Source: an uncultured Erythrobacter sp.
GTDB taxonomy: Bacteria; Pseudomonadota; Alphaproteobacteria; Sphingomonadales; Sphingomonadaceae
Reading direction: 5' to 3'
Length of the DNA: 64,000 nt
Assembly: GCA_947488085.1 (NCBI GenBank)
Contig: CANKYI010000002.1
Location: 248,001 to 312,000, forward strand
Shown piece after piece: positions 35,821 to 46,686 of the stretch. Made by a program: the position numbers and the translations under genes. How positions within the stretch are numbered: the stretch's first letter is position 1; each line of letters starts with the position of its first letter. The notes under the pieces were generated by a model that saw only the letters and a program-made list of their open reading frames with translations, searched no databases and was not told the DNA's origin.

Positions 35821-36735
35821 ATGCCTCAAATAACGTTGCCACTGTCTTTGCTGGCAGGTGTATTGTGTGTGTTAAGCGGGTGCGCAGAGGCTCCAGTGCA
35901 AACCGCACCGCAGACATCGGGAACAGGAGCAGCAGAGGAAACCGGGTCCGCGAGGTTCGGAGCCGCGACAGCCATTCTAAATGCTGGGGTGATGGCTAAT
36001 CTTGGGACCAGTGGTGATGGCAGCGTAAAGCTTCTCTTTGATCCGCTTTATGACAATCACTTTGGTTCGCTCCAAGAGCTTCCGCCGGAATTGGCTGAGG
36101 CAATCATAACTGGCGCACCGCCTTACGATGGGGTGGATCTGGTCTTTGTCAGCCATGCGCATGGCGATCATTTTTCTGCGAGTATGCTGGTTGAGATGCT
36201 GTTGAATGACACCGACTTATGGCTGGTTGCACCGGGCCAGGCATATGACCGATTGAAGGAGCAGGAAAATTGGCATCACGGTTTGGCGACGCAAGTCCGC
36301 ACAATCACACTAAGAAATGGGGAGACCACGCAGACTTTCGATCTATCAGGCGCAACGATTAAGGCGTTCCGATCCCCGCACAATGGCTGGCCAGAGCGGC
36401 ATTCTGAAACGCACAATATCAGCTATCGGGTATCGGTTCCATCGGGTGATGGAGAGGTGATGCGAGTCATGCATTTGGGCGACGCCGACCCATCGGCGGA
36501 GCACTTTGCCCCGTTCGCAGAATTCCTTGCTGCAAAACGGACCGGCCTCGTGATGGTGCCGTTCTGGTTTTACCAAAGCGATGATCTTGATGCGATCCTC
36601 GAAGAGACATTGAACGCGGACACATCCGTCGCGGTGCATGTGCCGGTCAATGTTCCAGCCTATTTGAGCGAGGGGACGCGCCCCTATTTCACCCAGGTTG
36701 GCGAAGTCGTCGAAATCCCCCTTACCGCGCAGTAA
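35821..36735 (+). CDS. MBL-fold hydrolase, lipoprotein
   Basis: The protein has 304 residues and a lipobox, LSGC, at the end of its signal peptide (CVLSGC). The mature part is a UlaG/RomA-like metallo-beta-lactamase fold: FVSHAHGDHFSASML gives the HxHxDH motif, and HLGDADPSAEHFAPF supplies a metal Asp. Lipidation places it at the inner or outer membrane facing the periplasm. The substrate is unknown. The ATG at 35821 starts the lipoprotein signal. The 219 bp upstream are shared with the divergent adhesin gene. Confidence 0.85.
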   Translation: MPQITLPLSLLAGVLCVLSGCAEAPVQTAPQTSGTGAAEETGSARFGAATAILNAGVMANLGTSGDGSVKLLFDPLYDNHFGSLQELPPELAEAIITGAPPYDGVDLVFVSHAHGDHFSASMLVEMLLNDTDLWLVAPGQAYDRLKEQENWHHGLATQVRTITLRNGETTQTFDLSGATIKAFRSPHNGWPERHSETHNISYRVSVPSGDGEVMRVMHLGDADPSAEHFAPFAEFLAAKRTGLVMVPFWFYQSDDLDAILEETLNADTSVAVHVPVNVPAYLSEGTRPYFTQVGEVVEIPLTAQ

Positions 36736-36800
36736 GCTTGCCTTTTTGTCCGTGTGCTGCTCCGTTAAAGCGGGGCCGAAAGGTGCAATGGGTCAAAAGT

Positions 36801-38618
36801 ATGAGTGAGAATGAGGGGGGTGCCGCAAGCGCCGCTGGCTTTGGTCAGATCGAGGCGTTTGCGCAGTTGGATGAGGAAGCGCTCGCAGCTTTGCGAGAGG
36901 CCGCCGAAGTGCAATCCGTTGAAGGTGGCAGGCGGCTGGTGCGTTACGGCGAGGTCGCCGACAACCTCTATCTCGTCGCAACGGGGCGTTTCCTTGTGCG
37001 CTTACAAGATGGCCGAATTGTCGCCGAAATCGAAGCGGGTGAACCCATTGGCGAGCTTGCATTCTTTGCTGGCGGTCCGCGCACAGCCGACATTATCGCC
37101 GCGCGTGACAGCACGGTTTTTGCACTAAGCCGCGCGGCCTACGAGGAAGTCTCAAGCAAACACCGCACCATCACCGACAGCATCCTCGCAGAGATCGCTC
37201 GGCGGCTGGCACGCACCACGGCATCCTCTGCCGCGATGGAAAGCAGGCCGGGACGCGTGGTCGCGTTGCTTCCTGCTGGTGGTAGTGTCCTCCCCGCACA
37301 ATTGACGCGCATGATGGAAGAAGCGCTGAGCCGTTACTCCGAGCTGATCTTCGTGAGTGAGGAAGACATGCCCGATGGCCTTGATCCGGAAAGTGGCGCA
37401 TTCGGCCAGTGGATCGCTGAGCTGGAGAGGCAGCATGAGCGGATCGTTCTGTGTGCTGGTGACAGCGAAGCGTGGAACCGTGCGATTGCTCGCAACGCCG
37501 ATGATCTGGTGCTCACCGCGCCTCTTTCGGATGGCGATGCAGGCGGGGATGGGACCGTCTCGGACTTCGAAAAAGAAGCCTCCGAACTGTTTCTCCCCAA
37601 AAGCCGCACGCTGCTGGTCTGGCGCGAAAACACGGCACAGGAAATCATCGGCACCGGACGTTGGATTGACCGGCGCGAGCTGCATTTGCACCACCATATC
37701 GCCTTTGATGACCCGTCCAGTTTCTCCCGCGTTGCGCGCTTCATGAATGGTCGCGCCAATGGCGTTGTGCTGGCCGGCGGCGGCGCGCTAGGCTGCGCGC
37801 ATTTGGGCGTGCTTCAAGCGATGCTGGACAGCGGCATTCCGGTTGATTTCTTTGGCGGCACCAGTTCGGGAGGAGCGGTTGCAGGCGCGGTGGCACGCGG
37901 CACCGGTATTCAGGACACGCTTGAACAGATGCAGGACATGTTCATCACTCAAAAGGCGATGAAGAAGCTGACCATTCCGGTGCACTCCCTGCTCGATCCG
38001 CGCGTTTTCGATGAGAATTTGCGGATGCGCTATGGCGAGAAAGACATTTGCGATCTGCCGTTCAACTACTTTGCGGTCTCAACCAACTTATCGACCAATG
38101 CGATCCATGTGCACAGGCGCGGGCCCTTGTGGGAGGCGGTGCGCGCTTCGGGTTCACTGCCCGCAATCCTGCCCCCGATTATCACCGCCGATGGCGAAGT
38201 GTTGGTCGATGGCGGCGTTCTCGACAACATCCCCGTCAACGTCATGCGCGATGTGAAGGCGGGGCCGAATGTGGTGGTGGCTTTGCGACCTGATGCGGGC
38301 GCGGCGTGGCGCATTAAGGCGACCTATGACGATGTGCGCAGCCCCGGTCAGCTCGCCCGCGACATCATCATGCGGCGCAAACATGATGTGCAAATCCCCA
38401 GCCTTGTTGAGACGATGTCCCGCTCGATGGTAGTTGGCAGCCAAGCCTCTGTTGAGCGCTCCTTGGCGAAGGCGGATGTGCTGCTGACACCGCCAATCCC
38501 TCAGGATATGCAGCTGCTGGATTGGCATCTTGGCCAAGAGGTCGCGGAGGTTGCGCGGCAGTTTACGCTCAAGGAAATCGAGACCCGCGACGATTTGCGC
38601 GCCATGAAAGCCGATTGA
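36801..38618 (+). CDS. Cyclic-nucleotide-domain patatin-like phospholipase (NTE type)
   Basis: The protein has 605 residues. An N-terminal cyclic-nucleotide-binding domain (about 15-130) is shown by YLVATGRFLVRLQDG and EPIGELAFFAGGPRTADIIA. A middle alpha/beta region (about 150-300) of unclear role follows. The C-terminal patatin domain has the oxyanion loop AGGGALGCAHLGVL, nucleophile motif GGTSSGGAVAG and catalytic Asp in VDGGVLDNIPV. The layout resembles eukaryotic neuropathy target esterase and its bacterial relatives, which hydrolyse phospholipids or lysophospholipids. A cytoplasmic protein is expected, as there is no signal peptide. The Met at 36801 was chosen because the upstream residues are Cys-rich and not conserved in such proteins. 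Confidence 0.88.
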   Translation: MSENEGGAASAAGFGQIEAFAQLDEEALAALREAAEVQSVEGGRRLVRYGEVADNLYLVATGRFLVRLQDGRIVAEIEAGEPIGELAFFAGGPRTADIIAARDSTVFALSRAAYEEVSSKHRTITDSILAEIARRLARTTASSAAMESRPGRVVALLPAGGSVLPAQLTRMMEEALSRYSELIFVSEEDMPDGLDPESGAFGQWIAELERQHERIVLCAGDSEAWNRAIARNADDLVLTAPLSDGDAGGDGTVSDFEKEASELFLPKSRTLLVWRENTAQEIIGTGRWIDRRELHLHHHIAFDDPSSFSRVARFMNGRANGVVLAGGGALGCAHLGVLQAMLDSGIPVDFFGGTSSGGAVAGAVARGTGIQDTLEQMQDMFITQKAMKKLTIPVHSLLDPRVFDENLRMRYGEKDICDLPFNYFAVSTNLSTNAIHVHRRGPLWEAVRASGSLPAILPPIITADGEVLVDGGVLDNIPVNVMRDVKAGPNVVVALRPDAGAAWRIKATYDDVRSPGQLARDIIMRRKHDVQIPSLVETMSRSMVVGSQASVERSLAKADVLLTPPIPQDMQLLDWHLGQEVAEVARQFTLKEIETRDDLRAMKAD

Positions 38619-38706
38619 GCGCCATTTTTTCTTGAACAACTGTAACCTTTGGCTGGCCTGATGCGAACAGCGTCGTCATCACAAATTTCCGATAGGGGCT
38701 TTCAAA

Positions 38707-39309
38707 GTGGAATTCACATTCAAACGCACGGCGCAAATCGTTGGCATCCTGCTGCTAATCTTGGCGGTCACTCAAGCGGCCTACACCGGGCTCTACATCG
38801 CCGAAGTCGATGTCCCACGTCAGCTGTTGTGGGGCAGCGAGGGCTTTCTCTTTGTGGTCTTGGCCGCATTCGCAGGGTCGGCCGCATTGCAAACAAAGCG
38901 CCACCATCTCGCATGGGCTGCAATCGCTTTTGCAGCCGTGCTCAATGTGGTTCAAGTCGGCGTGGGCCTCACAATGTTTGGCCCCTTTGGCGAAGCGGCT
39001 GGAGCGAATGAAGAGCTGGCGCCTCTGATTGGCGGCGTCGTCGCATTCTCCTTCATGGTCTACAACGCGGCAAAGGTGCTTTTGGCGCTGGCTGCAATCA
39101 CTCTGGGTCTGGCGAAACTGTCTGCTGGATCAAAGGTCCTTGGCGGTCTCACCGCGTTGATCGGCGCGATTGCGTTCATCACCAACGCGCTGTCGATGGG
39201 GATGGGCCGCGACTTTTCCGGCGAGCTGCCGCTTGCAGGCGGGTCAGGCGTGTTGGCGACATTGTTGCTCGCAATTGTCTTGCTCACATTGCCCAGCGAC
39301 GAGGCATAA
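38707..39309 (+). CDS. Integral membrane protein of unknown function upstream of thiC
   Basis: The protein has 200 residues with a GTG start and about six predicted membrane segments, starting with AQIVGILLLILAVTQAAYTG. No charged catalytic pattern is visible. I do not recognise a family with confidence. It lies upstream of the TPP riboswitch, so the riboswitch does not control it; whether it shares a promoter with thiC cannot be told. Confidence 0.65.
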   Translation: MEFTFKRTAQIVGILLLILAVTQAAYTGLYIAEVDVPRQLLWGSEGFLFVVLAAFAGSAALQTKRHHLAWAAIAFAAVLNVVQVGVGLTMFGPFGEAAGANEELAPLIGGVVAFSFMVYNAAKVLLALAAITLGLAKLSAGSKVLGGLTALIGAIAFITNALSMGMGRDFSGELPLAGGSGVLATLLLAIVLLTLPSDEA

Positions 39310-39388
39310 ACCGCTCTCAAACCAAGCACCTCGCTCCATGCCATGAATCTGGCTGGACGCGGGGCTGGTGAGCGCCTAACACAAGGCC

Positions 39389-41426
<2,038 letters not shown>

Positions 41427-41427
<1 letters not shown>

Positions 41428-41912
41428 TGAACAAGTTTGCCCCCATAGCCGCCGCCCTGATGCTGTGCGCCGCCCCGGCATTGGCAGATGGCCACGCCGA
41501 GACGCAGGCCGAAGCGGCCGAGAAGCAAACGCTCATGCCCGAAGCAGAAGGCCCGCGCGCCTTTATGGAGCAATTCGGTTTTTCCGAAGCGGTGATCCAT
41601 GGCGACACCGTCTATCTGTCCGGCGTGATAGTCGGTGCGGGACAGGACGGCACATTGAGCGAAGAGGGGCTTGAGAGCACGTTCCAATATCTCGGTAGTG
41701 TGCTGGAGCGCGCGGGATCAAGCTGGGATGACGTGATCGACCTCACTACCTACCACACCGATATCGAAGCCTCGATGCCGGCATTCAGCGCCGTAAAGAA
41801 CCGCTATATCAAAGCGCCGTTTCCCGCATGGACCGCAATTGATGTGGACCGGTTGTACTCGCCCGGCGGCGTGATCGAGATCAAGATCACTGCGCGGGTT
41901 TCGCCGGAGTAG
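41427..41912 (+). CDS. Secreted RidA-family protein
   Basis: The protein has 161 residues with a GTG start and a signal peptide (about 1-20, ending PALADG). The mature domain is a RidA/YjgF/UK114 chorismate-mutase-like fold: VYLSGVIVGAGQDG, YLGSVLERAGSSWDDVI, and the conserved Arg of the active site in DVDRLYSPGGVIEIKI. Typical RidA removes reactive enamines in the cytoplasm; an exported form is unusual. Its start overlaps the thiC stop by one base, so it is in the thiC transcript and under the TPP riboswitch. Confidence 0.82.
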
Positions 41913-41999
41913 AGGGTGGAAGAGATGATCCGGGTTTGTAAGCTGGAGGGCGAAAAGCTGTATTTGCCTTACGAAGGGGATAGGGCAGTGTATGCCTGA
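41913..41999 (+). pseudogene. Decayed duplicate of the thiC 3' end
   Basis: Reading from 41916, the frame gives VEEMIRVCKLEGEKLYLP, against [18 protein letters not shown] at the end of thiC (41356-41409). About four fifths of 54 aligned bases are identical. The fragment has no start of its own, runs to a stop at 41997-41999 and overlaps the next gene's start. It is best read as a remnant of a duplication that copied or split the end of thiC around the ridA gene. Confidence 0.7.
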
Positions 42000-42432
42000 A
42001 CCCGCTGATCCAGGTTTCTCCGTTCCCTTCGTCAACCGCACTGAAATGCGGTATCTTGCGAAGGAGCGCGGCTATGCCCGTGCGGTTATGCCTCTGGCCC
42101 CGAACGCCAATCACGTTGATGTGATGTATATGGGGGCCTACACCGTCCTAGCAGAGGCGACCGCAGCAACACCCGGTATCTCTATCATCGATCCCAAAGA
42201 GCATTTCCCAATTGTCAAAGACATCGCGGTCGATTTCCACCGCATGGCGGCAAGCGATGTGACGGCGGAATTCCGGCTGAGCGAAGAACAAATCGCGGAG
42301 ATTCACGCGGATTTGGAGCGTAAGGGCAGCGCGGGATATTTAGCCGAGATACCTATGCTGGACGCCAATGGGAACCTCGCTGCAACGGGCAAGGTGACGA
42401 TTAAACTGCTATCTCACAATTGGAACGGGTGA
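41992..42432 (+). CDS. Hotdog-fold thioesterase-like protein (YiiD-C/DUF4442 type)
   Basis: A 146-residue protein that looks like a single hotdog domain: NHVDVMYMGAYTVLAEATAA resembles the active-site helix of PaaI/YiiD-type thioesterases, and ATGKVTIKLL the last strand. No canonical catalytic Asp can be fixed with certainty. The start overlaps the thiC-tail remnant. It may be co-transcribed with thiC and ridA. The substrate is unknown. Confidence 0.6.
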   Translation: MPEPADPGFSVPFVNRTEMRYLAKERGYARAVMPLAPNANHVDVMYMGAYTVLAEATAATPGISIIDPKEHFPIVKDIAVDFHRMAASDVTAEFRLSEEQIAEIHADLERKGSAGYLAEIPMLDANGNLAATGKVTIKLLSHNWNG

Positions 42433-42504
42433 TTGCTAAGAGCGGCAAAAGCGGGGATGCGGTATAGCCAAGCGGACAAGGAGTCTCAGGGATCGAGAAC
42501 CGCA

Positions 42505-43029
42505 ATGAAACGCGCGCTTTTAATCATCGATGTTCAGAAGGGTATGTTCAACCACATGCAGCCCTATCAAGGTGCGGCTGTGGTGCAAAGGCTCGCTAAC
42601 ACCTTGTCCAAGGCGCGTGCGTCTATGACGCCTATCTTCTTCATCCAACATGACGGTGGCGCGACAAGTCCATTAGCCCGTGGCACTGAGAACTTTGAAA
42701 TAGTTGACGATCTGACACCAAGTTTTGATGAGACTGTGATCGTCAAACAGCATTGTAGCGCATTTCAGGGCACGGACCTGATTGACCAATTACGAGCCGC
42801 TCAGGTCGATGAGATCATCATTGGCGGCATGCAATCAGAATATTGTGTCGACACGGCTGTTCGCGGCGCGTTTGAGCGAGGTTTTGCTGTCACTCTTTTA
42901 GCTGATGGGCATACAACCTTTGACACCCCAGCATTGCCCGCAGAGCAGATTATTGCGCATCACAACCACACACTGGAAAGTGGAAACTTTGCGAAAGTCA
43001 CTAACTCACGCGATGTTTTGACAATCTAA
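42505..43029 (+). CDS. Isochorismatase-family cysteine hydrolase
   Basis: The protein has 174 residues. The catalytic triad of the family is visible: Asp in LLIIDVQKGMF, Lys in IVKQHCSAF, and Cys in MQSEYCVDTAVRGAFERG. Members hydrolyse amides or vinyl ethers (nicotinamidase-like, isochorismatase-like); the substrate cannot be read. The ATG at 42505 starts the fold and avoids 24 non-conserved upstream residues. It lies 72 bp after the thioesterase-like gene. Confidence 0.85.
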   Translation: MKRALLIIDVQKGMFNHMQPYQGAAVVQRLANTLSKARASMTPIFFIQHDGGATSPLARGTENFEIVDDLTPSFDETVIVKQHCSAFQGTDLIDQLRAAQVDEIIIGGMQSEYCVDTAVRGAFERGFAVTLLADGHTTFDTPALPAEQIIAHHNHTLESGNFAKVTNSRDVLTI

Positions 43030-43058
43030 GCCCATAGAGGCGTAGCTTTAAGGCTGTT

Positions 43059-43661
43059 TCACCCCTGCTCAGTAATCCGCACCAGTTCCCAATCATAACC
43101 CAGCTCGCGCACTCGGCGCTCCAGCAGTCCTTGCAGCTCCGCATCAGGTTTTGCCTCGCGTGTCAGCATCCACAGATACCGCCCTGATGGCTCACCGACG
43201 ATGGACCAATCATACAGCCCGTCTGCGCTAACCTCACTGCGGTCCAGCACCCAGTAATCGCCGAAGAAGGGGCCGAAAAAGCTCACGCGCAGCTTTGCGC
43301 CATCTGATCCTTCGACCACTTTGGCTCGCCCTGTGGCCTCGCTGAATTCGCCGTCCAAGGCGCCTTTATAGCAGGAATTGACCACCCGGATATTGGACGC
43401 GCCGGATGTTTCTCGCAGGGAATACTCTGCGGTGACGCCTTCGCAGCCTTCCTGAAATGGGGCTTCGTAGCGGCCATATTCGTACCATGTGCCAAGATAC
43501 GCGGCGAGTTCGACCGGCTTGGCTGGCTCGGGCACAGCAATATTGCCGACCGGGCCGGGCGAGCCTACACAAGCGCCCAACGCCAGAAACAACGGCGCGA
43601 CCAGAGCAAGTAGAAATGCGCCGGTCGGCTTTGGTGTCTTACAGGCCGCTGTAATAGCCAT
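43059..43661 (-). CDS. Outer-membrane lipocalin (Blc type)
   Basis: The protein has 200 residues with a lipobox at LALGAC near residue 31 and the lipocalin GxW signature in AAYLGTWYEYGRYEAPFQ. The second conserved region, GDYWVLDRSE, and the C-terminal ELQGLLERRVRELGYDW match bacterial Blc. Blc binds lysophospholipids and fatty acids at the outer membrane. The N-terminal region before the lipobox is long for a lipoprotein, so a later start is possible. Its 5' end overlaps the small protein gene upstream by 23 bp. Confidence 0.85.
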   Translation of the reverse strand: MAITAACKTPKPTGAFLLALVAPLFLALGACVGSPGPVGNIAVPEPAKPVELAAYLGTWYEYGRYEAPFQEGCEGVTAEYSLRETSGASNIRVVNSCYKGALDGEFSEATGRAKVVEGSDGAKLRVSFFGPFFGDYWVLDRSEVSADGLYDWSIVGEPSGRYLWMLTREAKPDAELQGLLERRVRELGYDWELVRITEQG

Positions 43662-43965
43662 ATTTGTTGCGAAGCTTACCGTCTCTGAATGTGATCCGGA
43701 CGAGAATTCTGGAGCCGTTTTTGAAGTGATAGCTTTCGATATCGCCGGTCCTCAACTCAACCGTTTGGTGGTAGCTTCCATGGCATCCCAAGAGCTGCTC
43801 AACTGCGTCCAGTGACATGCCCTCGCGCACTTGACCCCAAGTCCACGCATCTATCGTTTCGCACTCATTTGGGGCTTTGACCCCATTATCGGGGTGCGCG
43901 TGAAGTGTGGATGCGCCCAAAGTTGCCACACAGGCGACTGCTGATGCTGTCAGTATCTTTTTCAT
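43639..43965 (-). CDS. Small secreted SmpA/BamE-like protein
   Basis: A 108-residue protein with a signal peptide ending TLHAHP. The mature part has the SmpA/OmlA-like pattern: QVREGMSLDAVEQLLGCHGS, then a hydrophobic strand and RITFRDGKLRNKYGYY. It lacks a lipobox, unlike BamE, and has three Cys in the mature part. It probably folds like other two-helix, three-strand SmpA-type domains; its role is unknown. It is upstream of and overlaps the lipocalin gene. Confidence 0.65.
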   Translation of the reverse strand: MKKILTASAVACVATLGASTLHAHPDNGVKAPNECETIDAWTWGQVREGMSLDAVEQLLGCHGSYHQTVELRTGDIESYHFKNGSRILVRITFRDGKLRNKYGYYSGL

Positions 43966-44089
43966 TTCGGTTGCCCTCCCTACGAGCCTTTAGCGCTCGG
44001 TCACTCTCTACCGCATCTGACTGACATAATTATGGCGTACCGGCTGTATTGCACATGAACGTTCATCCTAAGGTGCACAAAGCTGAACC

Positions 44090-44551
44090 CTAGGCCCTAG
44101 ACAGCTGAGTCATCACCCTATCAAGCGATTGCAGGAATTTCGAACGGTCCGCTTTGCTGAAGGGCGGGGGTCCGCCTCCCACTCCGTCCATGCCAGCGCG
44201 CAGGTCTTCCATAATAGCACGAGTGGCGATCGCTCCGCCGATGCTGGCAGTGTCGAATTCCTGACCGTTGTGTTTTAGAACCTTTGCACCCGATTTAAGG
44301 CACCGTTCGGCGAGCAAGATGTCGCCTGTTACCACGATGGCGCGCGCATCGGCACGGTCCGCGATCCAATCATCTGCCGCATCGAAGCTATCATCGACGA
44401 CAATACGCTTTACGCGTGGGTTATCCGGAATGCGAAAAGGTGAATTGCTGACCACGCGCACTTCGGCCTTAAACCGGGTGGCTACGCGGTAGATTTCGTC
44501 CTTTACCGGACAGGCGTCTGCGTCGATCAGGATGGTGATGGGTGCGCTCAT
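44090..44551 (-). CDS. YaiI/YqxD family (UPF0178, DUF188) protein
   Basis: A 153-residue PIN-like protein. The N-terminal ILIDADACPVKDEIYRVA and DDSFDAADDWIADRA, followed by VVTGDILLAERCL, are the family signature with several conserved Asp residues that could bind metal. A nuclease function has been suggested for the fold but is not established. It is divergent from the ribosome-hibernation-type gene and slightly overlaps its upstream leader. Confidence 0.88.
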   Translation of the reverse strand: MSAPITILIDADACPVKDEIYRVATRFKAEVRVVSNSPFRIPDNPRVKRIVVDDSFDAADDWIADRADARAIVVTGDILLAERCLKSGAKVLKHNGQEFDTASIGGAIATRAIMEDLRAGMDGVGGGPPPFSKADRSKFLQSLDRVMTQLSRA

Positions 44552-44691
44552 CGCACCGTGTTAGCATGGCAAGTCGATGGTGCATCCTTTATCGCGCATT
44601 CGACTTCTTACGCGTTGATCCTGACGGCTTGCGCAGCTGCCCATTACTCACCACATCGGAATGGAGAGATGCAACCAAGGAGATCCTCATC

Positions 44692-45036
44692 ATGCAATTT
44701 CAGTTCAACTCAGACAGTTCAGTCATGGGCACTCAGAATGTTGCAGAACGGATCGAGGAAATGGTGCGCGACAAGCTCGCACGGTTTGAGGATCGGCTAA
44801 CGCGGATTGAGGTCCATGTCTCAGATGAGAACGGGCCAAAGCATGGTGCGGATGACAAGACCTGCATGATCGAAGCGCGTCCGCGCGGGGGCAAACCGAT
44901 CGGCGTTACCGAGCATGCACCCAAAGTTGATGCAGCAGCGCGCAAGGCTGCAACGACGATGGCACAGCGGTTGGAGCGGCTATTCGGTAAGGAAGACAAG
45001 CACAAGCATGATGCGCGGCCTGACAAGGCGATGTGA
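44692..45036 (+). CDS. Ribosome-associated HPF/RaiA-family protein (short form)
   Basis: A 114-residue protein resembling sigma-54 modulation/RaiA proteins: KLARFEDRLTRIEVHVSDEN followed by a basic segment (IEARPRGGKPIGVTEHA) and a His/Lys-rich tail. Members bind the 30S decoding site and hibernate ribosomes. The ATG at 44692 has a strong AAGGAG site 10 bp upstream; the longer frame is non-coding leader. It is rather divergent from classical HPF, so the family is likely but the precise role is not settled. Confidence 0.72.
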   Translation: MQFQFNSDSSVMGTQNVAERIEEMVRDKLARFEDRLTRIEVHVSDENGPKHGADDKTCMIEARPRGGKPIGVTEHAPKVDAAARKAATTMAQRLERLFGKEDKHKHDARPDKAM

Positions 45037-45110
45037 GTGCCTCTGGGATTTGATGCGGCTTTAACCCCGCGTAAATGCCCGGTTCAGGAGCGTAGAGTGA
45101 GGCTGTCTTT

Positions 45111-45605
45111 ATGTCAGAAACAACCATCACGCATCGCCCGCTTCTCAAACCCCTTGCTGCGATTGCAGCGCTCGCTCTTGTGCCAGCTTTGGCTGCATGC
45201 GGGGTCGCAGAGGCGCGGACCGTTGCGTTAGTGCAGAGCGAGACAGCGAGTGCTGCGGATGCGACCGAAGAGACCTCTTCCGATCGTGCAACTCGCCAAT
45301 GTTTCTTTGCCCGCCAGGTCAACGGGTTTCGCAGTGTTGAGGACGTCGATGGACAGCGGGTCGACGAAAAGGTCCTTATCGACGTCGGCGCGGCTGACAC
45401 CTACGAGTTCGAGTTGCTGCGCCGCTGTCCGGCTTTGCGTTTTGCCCGCAGCATCGTTCTGGATCGTGTCGGACCGGGTCGGATCTGTGACGGGCTCGAC
45501 GTTGACTTGATCGTGCAAGACACGCTCGGTCCGGAGAGATGCCCGGTCACTATGGTCCGCAAGCTCGCTCCCGAAGAGGCGAATGCACGGCCGGGCGCTA
45601 AGTGA
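45111..45605 (+). CDS. Secreted protein of the DUF6491 type
   Basis: A 164-residue protein with an N-terminal hydrophobic segment ending LAACGVAEA, which contains a lipobox-like LAAC. The mature domain has Cys pairs and the pattern QCFFARQVNGFRSVEDVD, RRCPALRFARSIVLDRV, GRICDGLDVDLIV, as in a small sphingomonad secreted family I recall as DUF6491. No function is known. It is a single gene between the HPF-like gene and a convergent patatin gene. Confidence 0.65.
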   Translation: MSETTITHRPLLKPLAAIAALALVPALAACGVAEARTVALVQSETASAADATEETSSDRATRQCFFARQVNGFRSVEDVDGQRVDEKVLIDVGAADTYEFELLRRCPALRFARSIVLDRVGPGRICDGLDVDLIVQDTLGPERCPVTMVRKLAPEEANARPGAK

Positions 45606-45628
45606 CGGATTACGTGTTGTCTCGGTGA

Positions 45629-46597
45629 TCATGCGGGTACTCCCAGGAATGCAGCGATCTCGTCCCAGCGATCTCGCACGGTCTGGCGCCCACGCTCGAT
45701 ATTCTCAGCGATGAGGGCGGGGTCAAATTCGAGGCGCTCATAAAGTTCCGTCTCAGGTTGAAGCACTAGGGTTGGCGCGAAATGGTGGGCTTCGATCTGC
45801 TCAATCATCGGGCGCATGGCGCGATCTATGTCGGCGGCTGAGAGGCCCATCGCTGAAAGCTCGTTGCGTTGGTTGGCGGTGGCGGCGAGCATGTCATTCA
45901 TAAGCTCGACGGTTTGTAGGTCGCTATTGCCGACCTCGCGCATCAGCAGCTCGACCGATTGGAGGCCGATCTCAAGTATGTTGTCAAAGTCCTCTTTGGA
46001 CGGTGGCAGCGGAGCCTCGGCGCGCACCGCCAGTACTGCACGCGGGCGCTCTGCCAATGCGGCGGCGAGGGGTGTGATGTCGCGCACACCGCCATCGATC
46101 CACTTTGTAACTTTGCCCGTGGCGGAGACGGTTTCGAAGGGAAGAAAGAAAGGCGGTTGGGCAGAGCTGGCATAGACCCAATTGGCGATGCCATCGGCGT
46201 TCTCGCCAACGATCCGTAACTCTCCGGTTGCAAGATTGGCCATGGCAAGGCGCAGGGCTTTTCCGGTGGCGCGGATTGTCGCATCGTCGAACATCTCATC
46301 CAACAGCGCTTCGAGCGGAGCGGAATTGTAGAGCGAGTCCTTGCCCGTGAGCAGCGCCCAAATCGCACCGCCGCGCTCGGTAAAGATTGAGGAATTGCCG
46401 GTAAGGCCGGTCCAGAAATCGACAAGCCGCGCAACGTCATCCTGCGCCACTGCCGCGGCTTGGATCGCGCCGGTAGAGGTGCCAGCGGCGGTCTCAAACT
46501 CGACGCCGCGCACACGGATCAACTCGTCGATCACACCGACTTGAAATGCGCCGCGCGCACCCCCGCCGCTTAAAGCCAAAGCCAGTCCGCCAGCCAT
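45629..46597 (-). CDS. Patatin-like phospholipase (RssA type)
   Basis: The protein has 322 residues. The patatin motifs are intact: oxyanion loop LSGGGARGAFQVGV, nucleophile AGTSTGAIQAAAV, and Asp in WIDGGVRDITPL. The C-terminal third is helical and variable. It should hydrolyse acyl lipids in or at the cytoplasmic membrane; no signal peptide is seen. It is the second patatin in this window; it lacks the cyclic-nucleotide domain of the other. Confidence 0.9.
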   Translation of the reverse strand: MAGGLALALSGGGARGAFQVGVIDELIRVRGVEFETAAGTSTGAIQAAAVAQDDVARLVDFWTGLTGNSSIFTERGGAIWALLTGKDSLYNSAPLEALLDEMFDDATIRATGKALRLAMANLATGELRIVGENADGIANWVYASSAQPPFFLPFETVSATGKVTKWIDGGVRDITPLAAALAERPRAVLAVRAEAPLPPSKEDFDNILEIGLQSVELLMREVGNSDLQTVELMNDMLAATANQRNELSAMGLSAADIDRAMRPMIEQIEAHHFAPTLVLQPETELYERLEFDPALIAENIERGRQTVRDRWDEIAAFLGVPA

Positions 46598-46686
46598 TAG
46601 TTATCCCCCTTTGAGGAGACAATCACTACCGCCCTTTCGCGCGGTGTGATTGGATCGGAGCGGCAATGTGAGAGCTTTGCGCTTTC

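Noticed and set aside
42458..42504. tRNA-like D-arm sequence GGTATAGCCAAGCGG
   Set aside because: No anticodon arm, T arm or matching acceptor stem follows; probably a chance match or an old fragment that cannot be supported.
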